A stretch of DNA of 46,422 nucleotides. Source: Bryobacterales bacterium (GTDB lineage Bacteria > Acidobacteriota > Terriglobia > Bryobacterales > Bryobacteraceae). The notes under the pieces are model-generated. The model did not search any database and was not told the DNA's origin. It was given only the letters and a program-made list of their open reading frames with translations. The DNA lies in the NCBI GenBank assembly GCA_003164035.1, contig PLRS01000052.1, forward strand, positions 24,968 to 71,389, given 5' to 3'. Shown here piece by piece: positions 24,925 to 34,520 of this stretch (positions are counted from its first letter, which is position 1; every line of letters starts with the position of its first letter). The position numbers and the translations under genes were made by a program.

Positions 24925-27900
24925 CAGGCTTCTCCGGCCACAGGCTCGGGCTCCTTCCGGCTCCCGAACTGCCGCGCCTCGGCGGCATCGAGCGTGAAAT
25001 AGAATGTTGCCCCATGGTCCAATTTCGCTTCCGCCCAGATGCTGCCGCCATGTTTATGAACGATCCGCTGCACGGTGGCAAGGCCCACTCCCGTGCCTTC
25101 GAAGTCCTCCCGGCGATGGAGACGCTGGAAAACCCCGAACAGCTTGTCGGCATACTTGGCGCTGAATCCCACCCCGTTGTCGCGCACGAACAGCACGGAC
25201 TGGCCCTGGCGCTCGGTCTTTCCCACCTCGATGACCGCGGGATTGCGCGGCCGGCTGAACTTGACTGCGTTCGAGAGCAGGTTTGCGAACACCTGGCGGG
25301 TGAGGGTGGGATCGCAATCGACGAACGGCAGGTCTCCGACGCGCCACTCGATGTGGCGATCCCCCAGTTCCGGCCTTAACTCTTCCATCGCGTCGTCGAC
25401 CAGGGACTTCAACATGGTGGGCTGCCTGGCCAGCTCCGTGCGCGAAGTGCGCGATAGTTCCAGCAACTCGTCGACCATGCGCCCCATTCGCTGCGCGCCC
25501 GCGCAGATCAGGTCCAGGTACCTCCGGGCCGCGGACGGGATCTCGGTTCCGTGCTCTTCGAGCAGAATCTTGGAAAAGCCGTCGATGTGGCGCAGCGGCG
25601 CGCGCAGATCGTGAGAGACGGAGTAATTGAACGATTCCAGTTCCTGATTGACGGCGAGGAGCTCGCCGACGCGGGCCTGGAGTTCCCGGTTGAGCGCCGC
25701 GATCTGTTCGTCGTGGCGCCGGCGCTCGGTGACATTCTCCACCATTTCCAGCACGGTGATCGGGTTTCCGCGCTCGTCCAGAAGGATCGTGGCGGTAAGG
25801 GCGCCCCAGACGATCCCGCCGTTCTTCCGGAGATACCGCTTCGTCAACCGATAGCCCGGAATCTGGCCACCGGTCATTTGTCGCAGCAGCGGCTCCTCGG
25901 CCTGTAAATCGTCTGGAAAGGTGATGTCCTCCCAGGTGCGGCCCCGCAGTTCCGATGGGTCGAAATCCAGCAGCGCGCAGAGCGCCTTGTTGACGTGAAC
26001 CAGACGATGGTCCAGGCCCACCAGGGCCATGCCGAGGGGCGCTTCGTCGAACATGCGGCGGAACAACTCCTCGCTCTCGTGCAACGCCCGGTTGGCCCGT
26101 TCCAGTTCGCCGGTGCGCTCGCGGACCCGCTGTTCCAGGTTCTCCGCCAGGCTCCGCAAGGCCTGATCGACGAACTTTTCCGCCGTGACGTCGCGGGCGG
26201 CCGCGAAGATCAACTCCCGCTCGGGCGCCGGAACGGCATTCCACCGCAGCCAATGGTAAGACCCATCCTTCGCCCGATAGCGGTTCTCAAATGAGAAGAC
26301 GCCGACACCGTTTCTCTGGTCCTGAACCACCCCTTTGGTCGCGGCCAAATCGTCGGGATGCACGAAATTGGTGAACGGTTCCGCCAGCAAGCAGTCGAGA
26401 GGCAATCCCAGCGCGCCCTCCCAGGCGGCGTTGATGCGTTTGAAGTATCCGTCAAAACCCGCAACGCACAGCATATCCGGCACCAGCGTAAAGAACTGGT
26501 CGAGCTCCTGTTCGGCACGGCGCCGTTCGGCCACCTCTTTCTCGAAGTCTTGGCGGGCCCGCTCCGCCAGGCACGCCTTGGCTCGTGCCGCTTGGGCCAG
26601 GTACACCGCCGCTCCCAGCAAGACGGAAAGCAGCAGACCTTCGGCGAGCATGACTTTCGAAACGCCCGATTCCACTACCGCCAAGGCTGACCGCGCGGGC
26701 CAGAGCTTCAGTGTCCATTGGACGTTTTGGATCGGCAGCGGGGCCTGCTTTTCCCAAGCCGTTGCGAGCCGTTCGTCTTTGGGGGAACGAAGGTAAATTT
26801 CCCGGTCGCCGTCGTAGATGCCAACGGCGTAGCCGGCCAGAGTGGGGTCTATCGAGTCCTGAAACAGGTCCCGAAAGCGGAAACCGACTACGATGACGCC
26901 CTGGAATGCCGGCCCCCGATAGACCGGCACGTACGCATTGATTCCGTCACCGCCCGCAAGCAGCCGGACCGGGGGCGTGACGATGGTGCGCCGGGAGTTG
27001 CGCGCCGTCTCGAGGGCGATCCGACGGCTTGGATCGGGGCTGAGATCGGCGTTCAGCAGCGCCTCGGTACCGTTCCGAGGCTCGACCCAGCGGACGCGAA
27101 AAGCCGGATCGGTCCAAGCGATTGCCTCGAAACCGCGAACGTCCCTCAGCAGCAGGCCGGTGTCAAACTCCCATTGCCGCCGATCGGACGCACCGTCACG
27201 CTCCCAGCGGCGGGCAAGACGCTCCGACGCCGCAATCCTGAACTCGATGTCCCTCAGGAGGCTGGCGCGTACAATCTGCAGTTGGCCGGCGACGGCACGC
27301 TCGATGCGGACGTTCTGTTCCGATGCCAGTTCCTGCCAGAGCGAAACCGTCATCACCATGGCCGCGACCGTAGCGGTCAGGTACAGCCAGGAAGGAATTC
27401 CGCCCGCGGCGGAATCGGTGTCCCGCCAGCCAATGCTTAGGGCCGCGAGGCTCAACAGAACCAGCCCAACCGACGCGGGCAGCGCCATGGGAACGAACCG
27501 GCCCCACCCAAAGGTGGAGAATCCGGTCAGATACCCGGTGACGGCGATGGCGCTCAGACCCAGGGCCATGGACACCAAAAGCGGCACGCCGAGGGTCCTC
27601 GCGCGGGTTTGCTTAGGCCGCTCGATGCAGACGACCGCGGCGGAAAGCAGCAGCAGGCAGGTTGCCGCATTGGGCGCGATTCGCCCGGGGAACCCCGCGG
27701 GAAGGCTGTATCTCATCAGCAGTTCGTCAATTCCCAACGAAACGCCCGAGGCGTACTCGAAAAGAGTCAGAAAGGCCGGCAGCCCGCCCAGGATAGCCAG
27801 TGCGGTGGCAGCCGGCCGGTGGTCCAGGTTGGCCGCCAGCAGCGCCGCCCCGAGAACGGCCAGACTGAGCGCTGCATTATAGACAATCGGCTGCGTGCCC

Positions 27901-28040
27901 TCCATCCACTGGTCTATCCGGAGATAGCCGAAGTGCCAGCCCCACAGGGCGGCGACGCCCACGGCTACGGCCAGCGCACTCATCGCAGCCGACGGCGAAC
28001 TCCAGCGTCTGGAAGCGGCGAAGCCATTCCGGAGATTCAT
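24924..28040 (-). CDS. Membrane sensor histidine kinase with CHASE and two PAS domains
   Basis: A 1038-residue kinase. About six hydrophobic segments fill residues 25-205, a further helix is at 217-235, then an extracytoplasmic CHASE-type sensor (about 240-450; GFEAIAWTDPAFRVRWVEP, INAYVPVYRG, GVIVVGFRFRDLF), a helix at 462-482, two PAS domains (about 510-625 and 655-775), a coiled coil, HisKA with H810 (YSVSHDLRAPLRHIDGF) and HATPase (LLSNAVKF, DNGVGF, GTGVGLATV). The catalytic part resembles bacteriophytochrome kinases, though there is no chromophore domain. The ATG at 28040 is preferred over a TTG ten codons upstream. It leads an operon of four overlapping signalling genes. Confidence 0.92.
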   Translation of the reverse strand: MNLRNGFAASRRWSSPSAAMSALAVAVGVAALWGWHFGYLRIDQWMEGTQPIVYNAALSLAVLGAALLAANLDHRPAATALAILGGLPAFLTLFEYASGVSLGIDELLMRYSLPAGFPGRIAPNAATCLLLLSAAVVCIERPKQTRARTLGVPLLVSMALGLSAIAVTGYLTGFSTFGWGRFVPMALPASVGLVLLSLAALSIGWRDTDSAAGGIPSWLYLTATVAAMVMTVSLWQELASEQNVRIERAVAGQLQIVRASLLRDIEFRIAASERLARRWERDGASDRRQWEFDTGLLLRDVRGFEAIAWTDPAFRVRWVEPRNGTEALLNADLSPDPSRRIALETARNSRRTIVTPPVRLLAGGDGINAYVPVYRGPAFQGVIVVGFRFRDLFQDSIDPTLAGYAVGIYDGDREIYLRSPKDERLATAWEKQAPLPIQNVQWTLKLWPARSALAVVESGVSKVMLAEGLLLSVLLGAAVYLAQAARAKACLAERARQDFEKEVAERRRAEQELDQFFTLVPDMLCVAGFDGYFKRINAAWEGALGLPLDCLLAEPFTNFVHPDDLAATKGVVQDQRNGVGVFSFENRYRAKDGSYHWLRWNAVPAPERELIFAAARDVTAEKFVDQALRSLAENLEQRVRERTGELERANRALHESEELFRRMFDEAPLGMALVGLDHRLVHVNKALCALLDFDPSELRGRTWEDITFPDDLQAEEPLLRQMTGGQIPGYRLTKRYLRKNGGIVWGALTATILLDERGNPITVLEMVENVTERRRHDEQIAALNRELQARVGELLAVNQELESFNYSVSHDLRAPLRHIDGFSKILLEEHGTEIPSAARRYLDLICAGAQRMGRMVDELLELSRTSRTELARQPTMLKSLVDDAMEELRPELGDRHIEWRVGDLPFVDCDPTLTRQVFANLLSNAVKFSRPRNPAVIEVGKTERQGQSVLFVRDNGVGFSAKYADKLFGVFQRLHRREDFEGTGVGLATVQRIVHKHGGSIWAEAKLDHGATFYFTLDAAEARQFGSRKEPEPVAGEA

Positions 28041-28171
28041 GCGTGTTCCACCCGGACGATGCCACCCCAAAATAGAGCTGCTACCGGCCCGTTACCATTC
28101 ACGGCCTAACTATCGGCGTTCCCAGCGGAATTCTTTACTGCGTTACACGGTCCAGGTTCCGATACCGGCTA

Positions 28172-29344
28172 TCAGGCCGCCATACTGGGTACAGCCCCCA
28201 AGCTCAATCGCCGCGCAATTTCCTGGATGGACTTGGAACAGGGAGCGTCGGGCCGGCGCAACACCGTCAACGCACCGGGTTCGGCTCCAGCGTGCAAGTC
28301 CCCGGCGGGAGAGACGACGCCGAGGATTCCGCAGCCAAGCCGCGTACTGAATTCCGCCGGTGTCAAGGACTCGCTGCAGGGCGTTTTGTCGATGAGAATT
28401 GCGCTCACGGCGCCAGGGCGGGCGGCCAGGGCCTGGAGAGCCGGCATCTTCGCCGACGCGCCACGAAGGCCCATAGGGCTAAGCTCCACAACCAGCGTGG
28501 TGAGCGCCGACTGGTGGACGACTTCCCGGATCGACGGTGCGAATATCGAAGGCATGTCGACGACGGTATAGTCCGCTAGCGTTCGCGCCAATGTCAACAG
28601 GCTACGCGCTTCGTCCGGCGAGACGGGGCGATAGTCCTCGGCGCGCCGCGGCCCGCACAGCGCGCGAAACCCGGAACCGACGTCTTCCAGGCAGGATGCC
28701 ACGGCGTCGCGCGAAATCGTACCCGGCGCGCCCCCGAGCAGGGTGGAGATGTCCCACCTCGACGAACAGCCCAGCAGCCCGGTGAAAGAACTGAATTCCG
28801 GCATGAGCTCGATCGCGATCGCGCTCTTGCCCGCCATCGCCAGGGCGGCGGCAACATTCACAACTAGCGTGCTGGTTCCCGAGCCTCCCTTGGCACCAAG
28901 GAAGGTGAATATTTTGCCGTTCTTGGCGGGGTTCTCGGCTTGCCGGCGCTTGAGACGGTTCCGCTCGACGGCATAACGGATGCGTCGCGACAGGACGCGG
29001 TCGCGAATGTCGCTCTTCATCAAAAAGTCGTCGGCGCCGGCGCGCACGGTTTGTAGGGCCAGTGCTTCGTCTTCCTGGCCGGTCAACACGATCACGGCCG
29101 TGTCGGTGGCTTTTTCCCGGACCTTGGCGAACGTCTCGAAACCACCGCTATCGGGGAGATTGAGATCCAGCAGAACGGCATGATAGTTTCGTTCCGCCAT
29201 CCGCTGGAGGCCGGTACGAAGGTCGCCCGCCCACTCCACGGCCACGGGCGCGTCGCTCCATTTCGCCAGGGCATAGTTAACCAGCGTGAGGGCGTCGGGC
29301 TCATCCTCGATCAGCAACACAAGCAGTCCGGGTTCTGGCAGCAT
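28172..29344 (-). CDS. Receiver domain fused to CpaE/TadZ-like MinD-family ATPase
   Basis: A 390-residue protein. The N-terminal REC has the acidic pair in LLIEDEPDA, D60 in AVLLDLNLPDSGG, IVLTGQEDE and a Lys in DFLMKSD, so unlike many CpaE proteins the receiver looks functional. From about residue 143 a ParA/MinD ATPase follows, with deviant Walker A GAKGGSGTST (signature K152; the usual second Lys is Thr), DYTVVDMPS and a degenerate C-terminal half. CpaE/TadZ proteins localise Tad pili at a cell pole, but no tad genes are in this window. It has a strong GAGGAG site and lies 10 bp after the REC-Hpt gene. It may be the spatial output of the phosphorelay (inference). Confidence 0.82.
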   Translation of the reverse strand: MLPEPGLLVLLIEDEPDALTLVNYALAKWSDAPVAVEWAGDLRTGLQRMAERNYHAVLLDLNLPDSGGFETFAKVREKATDTAVIVLTGQEDEALALQTVRAGADDFLMKSDIRDRVLSRRIRYAVERNRLKRRQAENPAKNGKIFTFLGAKGGSGTSTLVVNVAAALAMAGKSAIAIELMPEFSSFTGLLGCSSRWDISTLLGGAPGTISRDAVASCLEDVGSGFRALCGPRRAEDYRPVSPDEARSLLTLARTLADYTVVDMPSIFAPSIREVVHQSALTTLVVELSPMGLRGASAKMPALQALAARPGAVSAILIDKTPCSESLTPAEFSTRLGCGILGVVSPAGDLHAGAEPGALTVLRRPDAPCSKSIQEIARRLSLGAVPSMAA

Positions 29345-29354
29345 AATCTCCTCG

Positions 29355-30386
29355 TTATTCTGGTGCAGGTTGCACGATGCCGAGATAGGAATCGATCTGG
29401 ATCAACAGGTCCTCGACGGCGGCGGTGTCGGCATCCTTGGCCGCCGCCTCGAGCGCTCTTCCGATCGTGGTGAGTTCGCCGAAACCGTAAGCCGCGCCGG
29501 TGCCCTTCAGATTGTGGCCGGCTTTGCGGAGAGCGGCGAAGTCGCTATTTCTCAACGATCGCTCCAGATTAGCCAATTCGCCGCGCCGGCGATCGAGGTA
29601 ACCAGAGCACATTTCCGCCAAGCCGGGAGTCGCGTCGGCGGCAAGGTCCACCAGTTCCCGGCAATGCTGGATCACCGACCGGAACCGGGTTCGGCCCCTG
29701 GCCGTGGCGGCACTCGAAAGCCGTTCCGCCTGTTGCAGATAGCCGGCCACCTCGGGATGCTGAAGCTCTCCCATGGCTTCCGCCAGCCGCCGTAAACTTG
29801 GGCGCGTGCCGGCGCAAAACTGCGAGTCCGGTAAACCCGCTTCAATTGCGTCCAGCAGGTTGGCGACCTGTTTCCACCGGTCGCCTGTCGCGGCGTCGGG
29901 AATAAGCAGCTCGGAAGGCCGGTTTTGCGACGCCTGCGAGAGCGAATCGAGAAACGAGCGCACCTCGCCGGGGAAGGTCCGCGGGTCGATCGGTTTTCCT
30001 ATGCGCCCGTCAAACCGGCTATCCGCATCGAGACTCATGTGCCTGCCCGCGCCCGGTTCAGCCAATGCAACGATGGGAACGGAAACCAGCCGCCCGTCCG
30101 CCAACAGCCTGCGGACCAGCGGCGTTCCATCGTCGGCAAGAACTTGCGTGTCCAGCAGGATCAAGTCGGGCGGCGCGGTGGAAAGTCTCCGGATCGCGGA
30201 CTCGGCGGAAGCGGCCGTCTCGATCCGGCAGGTTTCGCCGGCGAGCGCCAGGCGCATGACGCGCAGGTTCTCGGAATTATCGTCGACGATGAAAACCGTT
30301 GCCTGCCCGGGGCCTCCCGGCGGGCAAGCGGCCTTTGTCCCGATTTCCCTCCGCCAGGCCGAAGTTGCCAGTAAATTGAAGTTCAT
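29355..30386 (-). CDS. Receiver-Hpt phosphotransfer protein
   Basis: A 343-residue soluble protein joining a receiver (about 28-145: VFIVDDNSEN, D79 in LILLDTQVL, Lys in GKPIDPRTF) to a C-terminal histidine phosphotransfer domain (about 245-335) with H291 in AGHNLKGTGAAYGF. About 100 residues of helical linker lie between them. Such proteins relay phosphate between a hybrid kinase and a final receiver; the plausible partners are the hybrid kinase and the receivers of this island. Its start overlaps the preceding receiver gene by four bases, and the CpaE-like gene follows after 10 bp. Confidence 0.88.
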   Translation of the reverse strand: MNFNLLATSAWRREIGTKAACPPGGPGQATVFIVDDNSENLRVMRLALAGETCRIETAASAESAIRRLSTAPPDLILLDTQVLADDGTPLVRRLLADGRLVSVPIVALAEPGAGRHMSLDADSRFDGRIGKPIDPRTFPGEVRSFLDSLSQASQNRPSELLIPDAATGDRWKQVANLLDAIEAGLPDSQFCAGTRPSLRRLAEAMGELQHPEVAGYLQQAERLSSAATARGRTRFRSVIQHCRELVDLAADATPGLAEMCSGYLDRRRGELANLERSLRNSDFAALRKAGHNLKGTGAAYGFGELTTIGRALEAAAKDADTAAVEDLLIQIDSYLGIVQPAPE

Positions 30387-31258
30387 GATTGTCTTGCGGC
30401 TCCGGGGTAAACGCCGGAGGCCGGCATCCGCGGCCTGGCATCCGTTGCGCCGGAACCGCCGGGGGCCAGCAGCCGCTTCACCCGGTTTAACAACACGTTA
30501 GGCCTGACCGGCTTGGTGAGATAGTCGTCGGCACGCAGCGAAGCGCCGCGCTTCACATCGTTGGCATCATCGCTGCCGGTCAACAACATCACCGGAAGCC
30601 CTTGAAGACCCGGCTCGGACCGCACCGCTTCCAGCACCTCAAAGCCATCCATCTGGGGCATTTTGACATCGAGCACGGCAAGGTCTGGGACGAGTTCGCG
30701 TGCCAACCGCAGAGCCGCCAGCCCGTTCTCCGCCGTCCGCCAAGCGATGCCGTCGTTGCGCAGCGTGGCGCCGGCCAATGCGATCCACTCCGGATCGTCG
30801 TCGGCCAGCAGTACCAGGGATTCCCCCCTGGGTCCCCGAGCCGCCGCCGCGCGGGAACCGCGGGGTGGAGCGACCAGGCGAAACAGACGCAGGAGCAACT
30901 CGGCATCGGACCAGGGTTCGCCGATAAAATCGCTGGACCAACTGTAGGCGGCCGATGCCCCATCGAGTAACGCCCGGCTGGGACAGGCCACCAGTATCGC
31001 CACGCGCGTTGCGGCGGCCGCGCGCAGCCCCTCCGGGCTCACACCCGCAAGCCTGATCAGCATCACATCGCACACTTCCGCGGATTTGCCCAGCAACCGC
31101 TCGTCGAAGGACAAATAGACCGAGCCGGTAGCATCAAGGGCCCGGGTGATTCTACGAGCGTCGCCAGTATCGAATCCGCACAAACCGAAGCGGCGCCCCG
31201 CGAGTGTCGCGGTGATTTCCGGCGCCCCCGCGGGTTTCACGTATCGTTCCGTATTCAT
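30383..31258 (-). CDS. Response regulator with pseudo-receiver and active receiver
   Basis: A 291-residue protein. The C-terminal REC (about 146-265) is complete: LVLLADDDPEW, D197 in LAVLDVKMPQMDGF, MLLTGSDD and K249 in DDYLTKPVRP. The N-terminal part (20-130: RFGLCGFDTGDARRITRAL ... SDFIGEPWSDAELLLRLFRLV) has the spacing and last-helix pattern of a receiver but no acidic pair and no phosphoacceptor, so it reads as a pseudo-receiver. The layout is like PleD without its GGDEF domain. The ATG at 31258 is chosen; the frame runs 27 codons further upstream from a TTG. It follows a TonB receptor gene by 81 bp on the same strand. Confidence 0.82.
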   Translation of the reverse strand: MNTERYVKPAGAPEITATLAGRRFGLCGFDTGDARRITRALDATGSVYLSFDERLLGKSAEVCDVMLIRLAGVSPEGLRAAAATRVAILVACPSRALLDGASAAYSWSSDFIGEPWSDAELLLRLFRLVAPPRGSRAAAARGPRGESLVLLADDDPEWIALAGATLRNDGIAWRTAENGLAALRLARELVPDLAVLDVKMPQMDGFEVLEAVRSEPGLQGLPVMLLTGSDDANDVKRGASLRADDYLTKPVRPNVLLNRVKRLLAPGGSGATDARPRMPASGVYPGAARQS

Positions 31259-31339
31259 GCATTCTACGTATCGGCCAAAAACCTTAGGAGTTGAGCCGCT
31301 AATTAGGTATTGATCGTGTAAACAAGGTGGAAGATCCAA

Positions 31340-34294
31340 TCAGAACAGAAGCCGCAACGCGAGTTGGAACTGTCTGGGCGTTCCGCTTCCCGTGGCGCCT
31401 TGATTTACGGGCGTGGTGATCGCTCCGAAGCTGAGCGGAGACGAAAGATTTGCCTGCGGAATACCGAACTGGGCGCGATTGAAGATATTGAAGGCTTCGA
31501 CGCGGCACTGCAAAGCCAGTCTCTCGGTCAGCGAGATATTCTTTGCCAAGGCGGTGTCCACCTGCCACAGACCGGGCGCGCGGACCAGGTTGCGCCCGGC
31601 GTCGCCATAGGTTCCAGCCGGGGGAGTGACGAACGCCGCGGCATTGATCCAGTCGTTCGGAGTCCGTCCTCCAGCGGGGACCAGCGAAACGTCCGGCGCC
31701 AGATTGGGACGCTCGGAACCCGATACGCTGTACTGATCCGGAAGCGCCGAGTTCGCGCGGGTCACGACGACGTTTACGGGAAGGCCGGTGCGCGCGGTTG
31801 CGATTCCGCTCAATTGCCAGCCGCCGAAGACGGCCCGCGCCGCGCCCGGTTTCGATAGCATGGGTTTACCCGCGCCGAACGGAAGTTCGTAGACCGCCGA
31901 CAGATTGAACGTCTGGCGCGCGTCATCGTCGCTACTCGCCTTCTCGCAGGCGCGGCAGAAAACGTTCTGCGGCGTATCCGATTCGCCGCCTCCGATGCCG
32001 TCGTCATTGATCGCATGCGACGCCATGTAGTTGGCCGCAAGCAGCCATCCTTTCTGAAAAGCCCGCCGGGCATTGAACTGGAACGCATGAAAGGTGCTGT
32101 TGCTGTCGTTGCCGCGCCAGGAAACCACGCCGAACTGCGGGTAGGGCCCGAAACCTGTCGTCGGGTTCATGGTGTTGGTGTAGGTCGTCGTCAGGATGTC
32201 CGTCCCTTTGTTACCGAGATACGAGGCGGTGCCGACGATATTCCAAGGCGCGGTCCGCTGCACGGACGCGGTCCAGGAAGCGACGTACATGTCTTTGCGG
32301 TGACGGTACAGATCGCGCGGGGTGACAATGCCGATGGTGTTTTGAAGAAACGGATCGATCGGATATTGCAATCCGGGAGCCGTGACCGACGACAAGGTGT
32401 ATCGCTCGACGTCGTTCGAGATGGGCAGGTTCTGATCGTCCTCCTGCCCGTCGCTATGATAGATGCCCGCGCCGGCGCGCAGAACCGTTTTGCCGTGGGC
32501 CCAGGCGATACCCAGGCGCGGGTCGAAGTCGTCGTGTCTTGGGTAGGTGAAAAGGCTGCCGGCCGGGCAGTACCCGCCGCAGGTCGCGAAATCGAACGGG
32601 ATCGCGCGGTTGTCCACTTCATGAAACACGTTGAAAAACGAGTAGCGAACGCCGGCGTCGATGGTCAGATCGGGTGTCGCTTTGTACTGGTCCTCGAGAT
32701 ATCCATAGAACTGCGTTTTTCGAAGACGCTTCAGCGGCAGCAGTGAAGTGTACGTCGCGCTATCCATGCTGTCGCTCATGAAATCGCTCAGCGACAGATA
32801 CGTCAGCGCGCCGCTCTGCGAATTGCCCTGGTTCATATTGATACGCCGCACTTCGACTCCCAGCTTCAGCACGTGGCGCGCCTTCTGCCAGGTCAGGTCG
32901 TCGACATACGAGAACGTGGTTCCATCGCCATCCGTCGTCGATCCGGCTGTCAGAGAGCTCAGGTTCGAGACACTCACGCCGAATGGCACCGCGGAGACGT
33001 TGGCGGTGTGATAGATGTCCTGATTCAAGCCAAACTTCGCTTCGTCGAGCAAGGTTGGCGAAAACACGTGCAGCAATTCCACCACGCCATTGTTCAGCTT
33101 CGTATCGGTATTTGCCAGCGCGTTCAGCGCACCGGTTGGGATGCTGTACGCCGCCTCGTCGGCGCTGAAACGCATAAACGCGGTGGTGCGATCGGTAAAA
33201 TGGCGGTCGACGCGAATCATTCCCGAGTCTTCGTTGTCTACCTGATTCGCTCCGGCGACATAGTTCCACACCGAGGGATTAGAAGTAGGGGAGGTGCCGG
33301 CGGGATACGCGGATAGAAGCGGCGCCAGCGCGGGCGATTGAGCCTCGGTTTGCGCCAGAAACGACGGGCTCGGCACCAGGCCGATCTGAGTTTGTCCCAG
33401 GTGCTGCCGCAATCCCTCATAGTTTGCGTAAAAGAAAGTTTGATCGGGAACGATGGGGCCGCCAATGCCGGCGCCGAATTGATTGAGGAGGAACGGATTG
33501 GGCGAGGTACCGTCGAAGGGCGATCGGGAATCGAAAACGTCGTTGCGAAAATAATCGAACGCGGCGCCGTGAAAAGCATCGGTGCCCGAAGGCGACGCCA
33601 CCGAAATCTGGCCTCCGGCGGTCATGCCGACGTCCGCGTCGAAATTCTGCGACTGCACCTGAAATTGGGCGATGGAATCGAGCGGAATCGCCAGCCGGAC
33701 GTATTCCTTTTGCGCCTGGTTGAGGATGCCGGAAGCGTCCACGCCGTCGAACAGGAAGTCATTGTCGTCCAGGCCGTGGCCGGCGAAGCGGATGGTGCGT
33801 TGATCGCTCGCGCCGTTGTCGATGGCGCCGGGAGAGAGCGCCGTAAGGCTCGACCAGTTTCGGCCGTTTAGGGGCAGTTCCCGCAACTGCACCTGCTCGA
33901 TGGGCGCGCCCACCACGGCGCTGGTCGTGTCCACGTGCACCAGTGGCTCGGAGACGGTGGCCGCCGCGGCGACCGAACCGAGGCGCAATTGTGCGTTCAG
34001 TACGCGCGTCTCTCCCACTCCTTGCTCGACCCGCTCCACGCGGACATCGGAAAATCCAGTTTTGCTGAAGGTTACCGCGTAGCGTCCGACCGGCAGGCCA
34101 TCGAGCACGTAGGTGCCTTGAGAAGAAGTTTCGGTCTTACGTTCCAGCCTCGTCGCCGGCTGAACCGCCGTGACCAAAGCCCCTGGAACTCTGCCGCCGT
34201 TGGGATCGGTCACGGTCCCGCTTAGGGAAGACCGATCGACTTGGCCGGACGCAGGCAGGGAGAGCAGAACCGCACAAACCAGGAGATCGCGCAT
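31340..34294 (-). CDS. Oar-like TonB-dependent receptor with carboxypeptidase-regulatory domain
   Basis: A 984-residue outer-membrane receptor. Signal peptide MRDLLVCAVLLSLPASGQ; carboxypeptidase-regulatory fold (about 20-110: LSGTVTDPNGGRVPGALV ... YAVTFSKTGFSDVRVE); plug domain with QLRELPLNGRNWSSLTAL, FLFDGVDASG and GGQISVASPSGTDAFHG; then the barrel, ending FQLALRLLF with the usual terminal Phe. Its sequence is not a close copy of the receptor at 6962. It is divergent from a large secreted phosphoesterase gene with 226 bp between, in which I saw no clear promoter, and is followed by the signalling genes on the same strand. Ligand unknown. Confidence 0.9.
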   Translation of the reverse strand: MRDLLVCAVLLSLPASGQVDRSSLSGTVTDPNGGRVPGALVTAVQPATRLERKTETSSQGTYVLDGLPVGRYAVTFSKTGFSDVRVERVEQGVGETRVLNAQLRLGSVAAAATVSEPLVHVDTTSAVVGAPIEQVQLRELPLNGRNWSSLTALSPGAIDNGASDQRTIRFAGHGLDDNDFLFDGVDASGILNQAQKEYVRLAIPLDSIAQFQVQSQNFDADVGMTAGGQISVASPSGTDAFHGAAFDYFRNDVFDSRSPFDGTSPNPFLLNQFGAGIGGPIVPDQTFFYANYEGLRQHLGQTQIGLVPSPSFLAQTEAQSPALAPLLSAYPAGTSPTSNPSVWNYVAGANQVDNEDSGMIRVDRHFTDRTTAFMRFSADEAAYSIPTGALNALANTDTKLNNGVVELLHVFSPTLLDEAKFGLNQDIYHTANVSAVPFGVSVSNLSSLTAGSTTDGDGTTFSYVDDLTWQKARHVLKLGVEVRRINMNQGNSQSGALTYLSLSDFMSDSMDSATYTSLLPLKRLRKTQFYGYLEDQYKATPDLTIDAGVRYSFFNVFHEVDNRAIPFDFATCGGYCPAGSLFTYPRHDDFDPRLGIAWAHGKTVLRAGAGIYHSDGQEDDQNLPISNDVERYTLSSVTAPGLQYPIDPFLQNTIGIVTPRDLYRHRKDMYVASWTASVQRTAPWNIVGTASYLGNKGTDILTTTYTNTMNPTTGFGPYPQFGVVSWRGNDSNSTFHAFQFNARRAFQKGWLLAANYMASHAINDDGIGGGESDTPQNVFCRACEKASSDDDARQTFNLSAVYELPFGAGKPMLSKPGAARAVFGGWQLSGIATARTGLPVNVVVTRANSALPDQYSVSGSERPNLAPDVSLVPAGGRTPNDWINAAAFVTPPAGTYGDAGRNLVRAPGLWQVDTALAKNISLTERLALQCRVEAFNIFNRAQFGIPQANLSSPLSFGAITTPVNQGATGSGTPRQFQLALRLLF

Positions 34295-34520
34295 TGAATT
34301 CTAAGCCTAATCTTCAAGCCTACGAGCAGTCTGTTGCAGAGTGATGAGAAATACCGGCCTTAACGGCGTCCCCGTTCAGGGTGCCGGATATTCTCTCGGA
34401 GGGCCTGCGCGCCGGCGATGTGCCGGGAATGGCGACCATGGACCCGGCGGTATTCACCGATTTGAAAGCTGTTTTTCATCCTGTTGAAGCATGGGGGCGG
34501 TACCCTCCAGTTGTTCCATT

